From CAZYEI01 sp964646425 (GTDB lineage Bacteria > Bacillota_I > Bacilli_A > RFN20 > JAISJY01), in contig CAZYEI010000057.1 in NCBI GenBank assembly GCA_964646425.1, positions 1 through 6,786 on the forward strand: a stretch of DNA of 6,786 nt. The letters are read 5' to 3'. The notes under the pieces were generated by a model. The model saw nothing but the letters and a program-made list of their open reading frames with translations. It searched no databases and had not been told where the DNA came from. Numbering within the stretch: the first letter of the stretch is position 1; every line of letters starts with the position of its first letter. Both the position numbers and the translations under genes were made by a program. Of this stretch, positions 1 through 6,584 are shown in pieces.

Positions 1-48
1 CAAATTAGTTTATTTTTTTCACTTTTTTTGTCTCACATCATTTACAAC

Positions 49-760
49 TTAACAATCTAAATCAATATCGTATTCTTCTAATAAATATTTTATAGAACGA
101 ACAATATCATTAAAGCTTCTATTAATTTCTACAAATATACCTGTATTTAAGATTTCTGCTTCAGACCTTAACTTCAAAGGATCACACGATAGCATAGGAG
201 TTGTAGCATTCGTAATTTTCCAATTGTTTTGAGTCATACTATATAATTTTTCTGAATCCAATGTATGCAATAATTCAATAAATTTAACAAACATTTCTTT
301 AACTATAGACACTTCTATATTTTTGCCTAAAAAGATAAGGTTACTAGGTTTTTGCCGGTAAAATAAATAATATCGTATACTTTATGATTGTTTTCTGTTG
401 TTTTAGTTACTTTTTTATCAAAAATATCAGGTAGTTTTGTTTACTGCTTAATCTATCGGCACTAGAGATAATAGCTTTCTCATTTCAATGGTCTTTATCT
501 ATAATATCTTTGTTCAATAATACAAATTTAGAATTACTTTTTATCAGGTCAACTTTTTCTTTAAATGGTTTATCCGAAAGTTCACTGTTATAACCAGTTA
601 ATGTTAAGTTACCCAAGGTATGTAAGTATTTTTCATAAACTAATTCAAAATTATTACCTATTTCTTTCTTCCAATCATAATTTCTTTGATAAACAGGTAT
701 TTGATATTATCTTCTATTATAAAACATAGTACCTCTAATTTTCTCTGGTTCTGCTTTCAT
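49..760 (-). pseudogene. Decayed DUF262/DUF1524 (GmrSD-like) restriction protein, internally deleted
   Basis: Intact relatives are modification-dependent (type IV-like) restriction enzymes: DUF262 is a ParB/Srx-like NTP-using domain and DUF1524 an HNH-type nuclease. The ATG at 760-758 follows a GAGGAGGT site (767-774). Codons 19-32 read YQIPVYQRNYDWKK, the DUF262 N-terminal signature. Codons 33-105 then give the DUF1524 core, with HTLGNLTLTGYNSELS at about 47-62. The DGQQR region of DUF262 and the catalytic EHI-P of DUF1524 are absent, so several hundred residues are missing; relatives are, from memory, about 550-650 aa. Further lesions are TAA at 707-709, TGA at 485-487 where Trp is expected, and two net one-base losses, at the T4 run 435-438 and the A5 run 329-333 (plus-strand bases). 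Restoring the frames joins it to the C-terminal stretch ending at 49 (GIFVEINRS...YDIDLDC), which resembles the C-terminal domain of some DUF262 proteins. Dead gene: high confidence. Family: high, from recalled motifs only. Confidence 0.88.
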
Positions 761-783
761 AAACAAACCTCCTCGTATATTAC

Positions 784-807
784 AATTATTTCATGTTTGA
801 AATATTT
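784..807. repeat. Inverted repeat inside the relic promoter (possible operator)
   Basis: The plus strand reads AATTATTTCA, a four-base centre TGTT, then TGAAATATTT. The arms pair at nine of ten positions. The palindrome fills the spacer and covers the -10 box of the promoter at 785-813, where a repressor dimer would block RNA polymerase. It is followed by no T-tract in the transcribed direction, so it does not look like a terminator. In DNA this A+T-rich a chance palindrome is possible. Confidence 0.45.
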
Positions 808-813
808 CGTCAA
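785..813 (-). promoter_or_regulatory. Sigma-A-type promoter of the restriction-gene relic
   Basis: On the minus strand, TTGACG (808-813) is followed by a 17-base spacer and AATAAT (785-790). Each box matches the consensus at five of six positions. The expected transcription start, near 778, lies just upstream of the GAGGAGGT ribosome binding site of the relic gene, giving a leader of roughly 18 bases. This is the best-matching -35/-10 pair seen in the window, although the gene it serves is dead. It was found by eye only. Confidence 0.6.
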
Positions 814-833
814 AATTATTTCTTTTCTTTAAT

Positions 834-959
834 TTACATATTTCCACACTCTAGGTTAGCAACTAAACTAGCCTTTATGTAATCTTTTATAGTCTTTTCA
901 CGACTTCCGTCAGCATCTGTATCGAAGACAAAATATCTAAAAAATAGCTCAAAACACAT
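834..959 (-). pseudogene. 41-codon coding-like fragment, family not recognised
   Basis: An open frame runs from ATG at 959-957 to TAA at 834-836. It has protein-like composition, reading FVFDTDADGSREKTIKDYIK in the middle and ASLVANLECGNM at the end. I do not recognise the family. There is no convincing ribosome binding site before the ATG. The start also lies inside the terminator-like structure of rlmD, only 17 bases past the rlmD stop codon. This suggests the 3' end of a larger gene whose 5' part was lost, perhaps the upstream partner of the restriction relic, which starts 74 bases further on. The DxDxDG run resembles a calcium-loop motif but lacks the acidic residue at loop position 12. 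A chance open frame cannot be excluded. Confidence 0.35.
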
Positions 960-985
960 AATTTATGTATATTTCACTATTTTTT
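939..985 (-). terminator. Probable rlmD terminator overlapping its stop codon
   Basis: In the transcript, AAAAAATAG (977-985, including the TAG stop) can pair perfectly over nine bases with CTATTTTTT (939-947). The enclosed 29 bases contain a short inner hairpin, ACATA/TATGT (956-968). The 3' arm doubles as the U-tract. The stem is almost all A-U pairs with a single G-C pair, so it is a weak candidate compared with the tuf terminator. Confidence 0.4.
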
Positions 986-2314
986 GACATCCTTTAAACA
1001 TAGCAACACTATTGTCTCCACATGAAAGGTTTGTGGAAACATATCTACTGGAATAATTTTTTTAATATTATATTTAACTTTTAATAATTCTAAATCTCTT
1101 TTTAAGGTTAATGGATTACATGATACATATGTTAACTTACATGGTTCTAACGAAAGAATAGAATCAATAAATATCTTACTACAACCACTTCTAGGTGGGT
1201 CCATTATCACCAACGAATATTTATCTTTTTTATTAGAGGCCTCAAAAATGAATTTTGAAGCATCTTCTGAAACAAAAGATATGTTTGCTTGATTATTAAT
1301 CATTTTATTATATTCAGCATCTTCAATTGCTTTAGAATTAATTTCTACACCAACAACTTTTTTTACATAATTTGCAACTAAAAGTCCTATAGTACCAGTT
1401 CCACAATATGCATCTAAAACTACATCATTTTTATCCAAATTACTTTCTTTAATAATAATATCATACAATTTTTCAGTCATTTCGCTATTTACTTGATAAA
1501 ATGATGATAACGAGATTTTTATTTTCTTATTCATTAATATATCGATAATATAACCTTCGCCATATACAATTTCATTATCGATGCCTAAAATTTTATTTCC
1601 TACTTGATTATTATAATTAAAAATAATAGTTTTTACTTTTTTATTTCGTTTTATTATCTCATCAACAAACTTTTTCTTGTGCTTAAAAGAACTATTAGTT
1701 GCTATAATACCAAGCATAATATCTCCATCTTTATTAATCCTTGCATATAAATAACGAAGTATTCCATGATGTACTATTTCATTATAAACACTTATATTTA
1801 ATTCATTTATAATATCCTTTATTGATTCAAATAGTTCACTAATAGCTTTATTATCTAAAAAACAATTTTTAATATTTACTACATCATGTGAATTTTTTTT
1901 ATAATATCCTGCTATAACAGCATTATTTTTATTTATATGAAGCACATAAATTGATTTATTTCGATAATTTAAATGATTATTTGTTGCTATTGGAAATACT
2001 TTTTCTTTATATTCATTAAATAATTCATTTATTTTATTTTGCTTAAATTCAACTTGCATATTATAAACAGAATTAATAAAATCACAACCGCCACATATTC
2101 CTGCTAATTTACACTTATCTTCTCTATATTTGCTTGGCTTAATAGTACGATGAATTTTTGCACAATATTTATTTTTTAATTTTTTAGTAATTATAATTTC
2201 TACTACATCATTTGGTAAGGCACCTTCTATTTCGATTATATTATTGTCAACATAGCATATACCTTTGCCATCACTACTTAATGAATCAATCTTAACAATC
2301 ATTTTTGATTCCAT
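977..2314 (-). CDS. rlmD: 23S rRNA (uracil-C5)-methyltransferase, RlmD/RlmCD type
   Basis: This enzyme uses S-adenosylmethionine to make 5-methyluridine in 23S rRNA: U1939 for RlmD, and both U747 and U1939 for the RlmCD enzymes of Gram-positives. Which applies here cannot be read from the sequence. The 445 aa are full length. Residues 1-58 are an N-terminal TRAM RNA-binding domain. C68, C74, C77 and C151 have the CX5CX2C...C arrangement of the [4Fe-4S] cluster. SFYQVN is at 271-276, the SAM-binding DAYCGTGTIG at 301-310, and DPPRSGC at 372-378. The catalytic Cys399 is in YVSCNP, and the general-base Glu433 is in HVET. The start at 2314 is preferred over Met5 because a GGTGAT site lies just upstream. 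It follows the Bax-inhibitor-like gene co-directionally after a terminator and a -10 box, so it is probably transcribed on its own. Confidence 0.93.
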   Translation of the reverse strand: MESKMIVKIDSLSSDGKGICYVDNNIIEIEGALPNDVVEIIITKKLKNKYCAKIHRTIKPSKYREDKCKLAGICGGCDFINSVYNMQVEFKQNKINELFNEYKEKVFPIATNNHLNYRNKSIYVLHINKNNAVIAGYYKKNSHDVVNIKNCFLDNKAISELFESIKDIINELNISVYNEIVHHGILRYLYARINKDGDIMLGIIATNSSFKHKKKFVDEIIKRNKKVKTIIFNYNNQVGNKILGIDNEIVYGEGYIIDILMNKKIKISLSSFYQVNSEMTEKLYDIIIKESNLDKNDVVLDAYCGTGTIGLLVANYVKKVVGVEINSKAIEDAEYNKMINNQANISFVSEDASKFIFEASNKKDKYSLVIMDPPRSGCSKIFIDSILSLEPCKLTYVSCNPLTLKRDLELLKVKYNIKKIIPVDMFPQTFHVETIVLLCLKDVKK

Positions 2315-2335
2315 CTAATCACCCACTTGTTTAAT

Positions 2336-2341
2336 ATTATA
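2336..2341 (-). promoter_or_regulatory. Candidate -10 box for rlmD
   Basis: A perfect TATAAT on the minus strand lies 21 bases upstream of the rlmD ATG and downstream of the preceding gene's terminator. A start about seven bases further on would give a leader that just includes the GGTGAT ribosome binding site. No good -35 box is found at 16-18 bases; the region there is T-rich. TATAAT is common by chance in sequence this A+T-rich. Confidence 0.42.
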
Positions 2342-2361
2342 AAATATTAAGTTAAAAAATA

Positions 2362-2393
2362 AAAGCATGAGTTAAATAAATAACCCATGCTTT
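2362..2393 (-). terminator. Intrinsic terminator of the Bax inhibitor-1 family gene
   Basis: The transcript forms a 12-base-pair stem, AAAGCATGGGTT with AACTCATGCTTT, containing one G-U pair and an eight-base loop (2374-2381). A U-rich run follows (T's broken by single A's at 2353-2361). It begins two bases after the TAG stop of the upstream gene. The A-C mismatch it would have on the plus strand and the position of the T-run show that it works in the minus direction. Confidence 0.82.
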
Positions 2394-2395
2394 AT

Positions 2396-3091
2396 CTAAT
2401 CTCTTGAATTAGCTACTATTCTTAACAAATAATAAAAGATATTAACAAAGTCTAAAAATAATTGTAACGCTCCATAAATTGCAATCTTATTAGTTAAAGC
2501 ACCATCGTTTGCAAATGTATAATACATACGTTTCATTCTTTGAACATCCCATGCAGTAATTCCTAAAAATAATAATATTGCAATAATACTTATAGTAAAA
2601 GATAATTTATCGCTTCCTAAAAATATATTTACTAAACTTACAAGTAAAATTCCTAGTAGGCCGAATAAAAACAATGTAGATAATTTTGATAAATCAACTT
2701 CCGTTTTAGAACCGGCAATAGCCATAACACCAAATAAAATTCCCGTAATCAAAAATGTATACATAACAGTGGAAATATCAAACAAAATAAATACACTTGA
2801 GAAGAATACACCAGAAATTAATGAATATCCTATAAACGAATTCCTTGCTGAACTAACACTCATTTTCATTAGTCCTGAAGATAGTCTAATTACTAAAAAT
2901 ATTTCTGCAATCATTAAAATTAATATGACAAATGGATTACCATAAAAAAGTGAGGCAAGGGCAGGAACTATTGATACAGTGTATCCAGTAGCAAAGAATA
3001 TTAATAGTCCGAAAAACATCCATTTAAAAGATTTTGCCATAAATCCTTGAAGCGTTAATTGACTTTCATTTGAATAGTTATATTGATTCAT
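2396..3091 (-). CDS. Bax inhibitor-1/YccA (TMBIM-like) family membrane protein
   Basis: The predicted product is a 231-aa integral membrane protein with seven hydrophobic segments, at about 24-45, 53-70, 84-104, 107-126, 137-158, 163-180 and 203-224. This is the usual topology and length of bacterial BI-1 homologues such as YetJ. YetJ is a pH-sensitive calcium leak channel; others (YccA) bind the FtsH protease. Diagnostic family segments are ITAWDVQRMKRMYY at 178-191 and GALQLFLDFVNIFYYLLRI at 207-225. D182 and D214 are candidates for the di-aspartyl pH sensor described in YetJ, though the loop between them is longer than I recall there. An upstream in-frame TTG (3109) would place the AAAGGA ribosome binding site inside the coding region, so ATG 3091 is chosen. 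The gene is monocistronic by its flanking signals. Its physiological role in this organism is unknown. Confidence 0.9.
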   Translation of the reverse strand: MNQYNYSNESQLTLQGFMAKSFKWMFFGLLIFFATGYTVSIVPALASLFYGNPFVILILMIAEIFLVIRLSSGLMKMSVSSARNSFIGYSLISGVFFSSVFILFDISTVMYTFLITGILFGVMAIAGSKTEVDLSKLSTLFLFGLLGILLVSLVNIFLGSDKLSFTISIIAILLFLGITAWDVQRMKRMYYTFANDGALTNKIAIYGALQLFLDFVNIFYYLLRIVANSRD

Positions 3092-3113
3092 ATAAATCAT
3101 TCCTTTCAATTAT

Positions 3114-3119
3114 ATTATA
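3114..3119 (-). promoter_or_regulatory. Candidate -10 box for the Bax inhibitor-1 family gene
   Basis: TATAAT on the minus strand sits 22 bases upstream of the chosen ATG and just upstream of the AAAGGA ribosome binding site (3101-3106). The implied leader is only about 16 bases. At 17 bases spacing the -35 region reads CTTTAA, a poor match. Its place downstream of the tuf terminator makes a separate promoter likely, whichever -10 is used. Confidence 0.45.
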
Positions 3120-3172
3120 CACTACTATTTTATTTTTTAAAGAAAATAAGATTACATAAAAAGAGTTAAAAC

Positions 3173-3205
3173 AAAAAAATCACTTGCTATTACACAAGTG
3201 ATTTT
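3173..3205 (-). terminator. Intrinsic terminator of the str operon after tuf
   Basis: A perfect 11-base-pair stem, AAAATCACTTG (3195-3205 on the minus strand) with CAAGTGATTTT (3176-3186), encloses an eight-base loop (3187-3194). The transcript then runs into seven consecutive U's overlapping the stem base (3173-3179). It lies 20 bases after the tuf stop codon. It is the strongest terminator in the window and separates the translation-factor genes from the genes beyond. Confidence 0.92.
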
Positions 3206-3225
3206 AGTTTGTTTAATATAATAAA

Positions 3226-4410
3226 TTAAGCAATAACGTCAACAACATTACCAGAACCAACAGTTCTTCCACCTTCACGGATAGAGAACTTAGTTCCTTT
3301 TTCAATAGCTACTGGGTGAATTAATTCAACTGTCATCATAACGTTGTCACCAGGCATAACCATTTCTACTCCTTCAGCTAATTCAATTACACCAGTAATA
3401 TCTGTTGTACGGAAGTAGAATTGTGGACGATAGTTAGCGAAGAATGGAGTATGACGGCCACCTTCATCTTTCTTTAGTACATAAACTTGAGCAGTGAATT
3501 TTGTATGAGGAACAACTGAACCTGGTTTAGCTAATACTTGGCCACGAACAATTTCATCACGGTTAACACCACGAAGTAATGCTCCAACATTATCTCCAGC
3601 TTCTGCGAAGTCTAAGATTTTACGGAACATTTCAAGTCCTGTAATAACTGTTGAACGAGTTTCTTTAATACCAACGATTTCTGCAGTATCATTTACTTTA
3701 ATAACACCACGTTCTACTCTACCTGTAGCAACTGTTCCACGTCCTGTAATTGTGAAAACATCTTCTACTGGAAGTAAGAATGGCTTATCAGCTTCACGAG
3801 CTGGTAATGGTACATATGCATCAACTTGGTTCATTAAATCAACAACAGTTGCAACATATTTAGGATCTCCTTCTAATGCTTTTAAAGCAGATCCACGAAC
3901 TACTGGACAATTGTCTCCATCAAATCCGTAGAATGATAATAATTCACGAACTTCCATTTCAACTAAGTCTAATAATTCAGCATCATCAACCATGTCACAT
4001 TTGTTTAAATATACACAAATACAAGGAACTCCAACTTGTCTTGATAATAAGATGTGTTCACGAGTTTGTGGCATTGGTCCATCAGTAGCAGCAACAACTA
4101 GGATAGCTCCATCCATTTGTGCAGCACCAGTAATCATATTCTTAACATAGTCAGCGTGTCCTGGGCAGTCAACGTGAGCATAGTGACGTCCTGCTGTTTG
4201 GTATTCAACGTGAGCTGTGTTAATAGTGATTCCACGTGCTTTTTCTTCTGGTGCAGCATCAATTTCATTATAATCTTTGAATTCTCCACCATAAGTTTGT
4301 GCCATAACTTTTGTAATAGCAGCAGTTAGTGTAGTCTTACCATGGTCAACATGTCCAATAGTACCAATATTAACGTGTGGTTTAGATCTATCAAATTTTT
4401 GTTTTGCCAT
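3226..4410 (-). CDS. tuf: Translation elongation factor EF-Tu
   Basis: EF-Tu carries aminoacyl-tRNA to the ribosomal A site and hydrolyses GTP on codon recognition; it acts in the cytoplasm. The 394 aa are the usual length. The GTPase domain shows G1 GHVDHGKT (19-26), RGITI with the switch-I Thr (59-63), G3 DCPGH (81-85), G4 NKCD (136-139) and G5 SAL (174-176). Domains 2 and 3 follow to the end, with the typical GRGTVATGRVERG and a C-terminal GNVVDVIA. ATG 4410 is preceded by AGGAGG (4421-4426). The gene lies 77 bases after fusA in the same direction, as the last gene of the str operon before a strong terminator. Nothing in it is anomalous. Bacteria may carry a second copy, which this window cannot show. 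Confidence 0.99.
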   Translation of the reverse strand: MAKQKFDRSKPHVNIGTIGHVDHGKTTLTAAITKVMAQTYGGEFKDYNEIDAAPEEKARGITINTAHVEYQTAGRHYAHVDCPGHADYVKNMITGAAQMDGAILVVAATDGPMPQTREHILLSRQVGVPCICVYLNKCDMVDDAELLDLVEMEVRELLSFYGFDGDNCPVVRGSALKALEGDPKYVATVVDLMNQVDAYVPLPAREADKPFLLPVEDVFTITGRGTVATGRVERGVIKVNDTAEIVGIKETRSTVITGLEMFRKILDFAEAGDNVGALLRGVNRDEIVRGQVLAKPGSVVPHTKFTAQVYVLKKDEGGRHTPFFANYRPQFYFRTTDITGVIELAEGVEMVMPGDNVMMTVELIHPVAIEKGTKFSIREGGRTVGSGNVVDVIA

Positions 4411-4444
4411 ATGTATTTATCCTCCTATTTATTCAATCATACAT

Positions 4445-4473
4445 ATTTTAATATTTTTCAAATATAAAATCAA
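4445..4473 (-). promoter_or_regulatory. Possible internal promoter for tuf
   Basis: In the 77-base fusA-tuf gap the minus strand has TTGATT (4468-4473), a 17-base spacer and TAAAAT (4445-4450), matching consensus at four and five of six positions. Extra tuf-specific transcription is common in bacteria because EF-Tu is needed in excess over EF-G. No terminator hairpin is seen in the gap, so readthrough from fusA is also expected. The gap is extremely A+T-rich and the match could be chance. Confidence 0.35.
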
Positions 4474-4487
4474 TAAGAAATTAAGAA

Positions 4488-6566
4488 TTAATCGTTGTTA
4501 ACTCCACTTTTCTTAATAATTTCTTCTGTAATATTTCTTGGTGTTTCTTCATAACGTTCAAAAACCATTGAATAGTTACCTCTACCTTGAGTAAATGAAC
4601 GTAATGATGTTGCATATCCAAACATCTCTGCTAATGGAACAAATGCATGAACAACTTGAGCATTACCTCTTTGATCCATTCCTTCAATGTTTCCACGACG
4701 AGATGAAATATCTCCGATAACATCACCTAAATATTCTTGAGGTACTGTTACTTCAACCTTCATAATTGGTTCAAGTAAAGTAGGTTTACATTTTTTAGCA
4801 GCTTCTTTCAACGCAAATGATGCAGCAATCTTATATGCCATTTCACTTGAGTCAACATCATGATAAGAACCATCAAATAATGTTGCCTTAACATCAATTA
4901 CTGGATATCCAGCAATCATTCCATTGTCTAGAGCTGCAATTAAACCTTCATTAACTGGTTTAATGAATTCACGAGGAATAGCTCCTCCAACAATTGCATC
5001 AACAAATTCAAATCCTTTTCCAGGATTAGGTTCAAATTTAATCCAACAGTGACCATATTGTCCACGACCACCTGATTGACGAACATAACGACCTTCACAA
5101 TCATTTGCTTGCTTAATTGTTTCACGATAAGATACTTCTGGAGCACCAACATTAGCGTCAACATTAAATTCTCTCTTTAAACGAGAAATAATAATATCTA
5201 AATGTAATTCTCCCATACCGGAAATAATAGTTTGTCCTGTTTCTTGGTTAGTATAAGCACGGAATGTTGGATCTTCTTCAGCAAGTTTTGCCAAAGCAAT
5301 TCCTAATTTATCTTGATCAGCTTTTGACTTAGGCTCAATAGCTTGGCTAATAACTGGTTCAGGGAATACCATTTGTTCTAGGATAATTGGATTGTTTTCA
5401 TCACAAAGAGTATCACCAGTACCTGTGTTTTTTAATCCAACGGCAGCAGCAATATCACCTGAATAAACTTCAGTAATTTCTTTTCTATTGTTAGCATGCA
5501 TTTGAACCAAACGACCTAAACGTTCTTTTGTACCTTTTGATGAATTGTATACATAGCTTCCTGCAACTGCTTTTCCAGAATAAACACGGAAGAATACTAA
5601 CTTTCCAACAAAAGGATCAACCATCAATTTAAATGCTAAAGCAGCAAATGGTTGGTCATCTCCAGGTTTTCTAGTTAATGGTTCTCCATTTTCATCAGTT
5701 CCCTTTGTTTCTCCAACATCTAATGGTGAAGGTAAGTAATCAATTACTCCATCAAGAACTGGTTGAACTCCTTTATTTTTATAAGCAGAACCACAATATA
5801 CAGGGAAGAATTCTCCAGAAAGAACACCTTTACGAATAGTTGCTTTAATTTCTTCAACTGTTAGTTCTTCACCTTCAAGGTATTTCATCATAAAATCATC
5901 ATCAAAAGCAGCTATTTTTTCAATTAATTCTGCTCTTAATTCTTCAACCTTATCTACTAAATCAGCAGGAATTGGTTCTTCTCTAACAAATTCTCCTTTT
6001 GGTCCATCGAAATAATATGCAACTCTTCTTACAATATCACAAGCACCTTGTAATGAAGATTCACATCCGATTGGATATTGTACAGGATGAGCATTTGCAG
6101 CTAATCTTGAATGCAATGTTTCAACAGACATATCAAAGTCTGCTCCAATAGCATCCATTTTGTTTACAAATACAATACGAGGTACTCCATAGTTTGAGCC
6201 TTGTCTCCATACAGTTTCAGTTTGTGGTTCAACACCACTTTTACCATCCAATACAGTAACTGCACCATCAAGAACTCTCAAAGAACGTTCAACTTCAACG
6301 GTAAAATCAACGTGTCCTGGAGTATCAATAATATTAACACGATATCCCTTCCAGTGAGCTGTTGTAGCAGCTGAAGTAATTGTGATACCACGATCTTGTT
6401 CTTCTTTCATCCAGTCCATTGTTGCTGAACCTTCATGAGTTTCTCCTATCTTGTGATTAACTCCTGTAAAATATAAAATACGTTCAGTAGTTGTAGTTTT
6501 ACCAGCATCAATATGAGCCATGATACCGATATTTCTTGTTTTTTCTAATGTAAATTCGCGTGGCAT
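4488..6566 (-). CDS. fusA: Translation elongation factor EF-G
   Basis: EF-G is the ribosomal translocase: it moves tRNAs and mRNA after peptide bond formation using GTP and, with RRF, helps recycle ribosomes. The 692-aa product matches the usual bacterial length. The G domain shows AHIDAGKTT (17-25), RGITIT (59-64), DTPGH (81-85), NKMD (135-138) and GSAYKN (259-264), followed by domains II-V. These include GMGELHLDII in domain III, RQSGGRGQYGH in domain IV, and EMFGYATSLRSFTQGRG near the C-terminus in domain V. The start is ATG 6566, seven bases after GGAGGA (6574-6579). A TTG 15 bases further upstream would put that ribosome binding site inside the gene and is rejected. It lies 18 bases after rpsG and is certainly co-transcribed with it. 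It looks intact and canonical, with no insertion or atypical residue noticed. Confidence 0.98.
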   Translation of the reverse strand: MPREFTLEKTRNIGIMAHIDAGKTTTTERILYFTGVNHKIGETHEGSATMDWMKEEQDRGITITSAATTAHWKGYRVNIIDTPGHVDFTVEVERSLRVLDGAVTVLDGKSGVEPQTETVWRQGSNYGVPRIVFVNKMDAIGADFDMSVETLHSRLAANAHPVQYPIGCESSLQGACDIVRRVAYYFDGPKGEFVREEPIPADLVDKVEELRAELIEKIAAFDDDFMMKYLEGEELTVEEIKATIRKGVLSGEFFPVYCGSAYKNKGVQPVLDGVIDYLPSPLDVGETKGTDENGEPLTRKPGDDQPFAALAFKLMVDPFVGKLVFFRVYSGKAVAGSYVYNSSKGTKERLGRLVQMHANNRKEITEVYSGDIAAAVGLKNTGTGDTLCDENNPIILEQMVFPEPVISQAIEPKSKADQDKLGIALAKLAEEDPTFRAYTNQETGQTIISGMGELHLDIIISRLKREFNVDANVGAPEVSYRETIKQANDCEGRYVRQSGGRGQYGHCWIKFEPNPGKGFEFVDAIVGGAIPREFIKPVNEGLIAALDNGMIAGYPVIDVKATLFDGSYHDVDSSEMAYKIAASFALKEAAKKCKPTLLEPIMKVEVTVPQEYLGDVIGDISSRRGNIEGMDQRGNAQVVHAFVPLAEMFGYATSLRSFTQGRGNYSMVFERYEETPRNITEEIIKKSGVNND

Positions 6567-6584
6567 AAATTTATCCTCCAACGA

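Noticed and set aside
1..48. Terminator for the relic at the left edge
   Set aside because: The T-runs here lie on the plus strand and the minus strand is A-rich. I found no stem followed by a U-tract in the minus direction.
49..312. A free-standing 87-aa hypothetical protein starting at GTG 312
   Set aside because: The frame stays open upstream of the GTG. It joins the DUF1524 relic once a one-base loss in the A5 run at 329-333 (plus strand) is allowed, and there is no ribosome binding site before the GTG. It is the tail of the pseudogene.
485..709. Recoding (stop readthrough or code 4) keeping the relic gene functional
   Set aside because: A TAA stop, two frameshifts and loss of both active-site regions would remain, so reassigning TGA would not restore a working protein.
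834..959. EF-hand or dockerin calcium-binding peptide (DTDADG)
   Set aside because: The loop has Ile instead of Glu/Asp at position 12, and no second loop or signal peptide is present. The match is only the short DxDxDG run.
1..976. Transposon or integrase-mediated border repeats around the decayed region
   Set aside because: I saw no terminal inverted repeats, target duplications or tRNA-end attachment sequence within the window. The left border of the island is outside it.
3876..4329. Two plus-strand open frames of 70 codons opposite tuf
   Set aside because: They lie antisense within the highly conserved EF-Tu gene, have no ribosome binding sites, and their composition follows from the codon use of tuf. 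They are shadows.
4940..5164. A 74-codon minus-strand open frame inside fusA
   Set aside because: It is an alternative frame of the EF-G gene with a repetitive Leu/Val-rich translation, as expected from out-of-frame reading.
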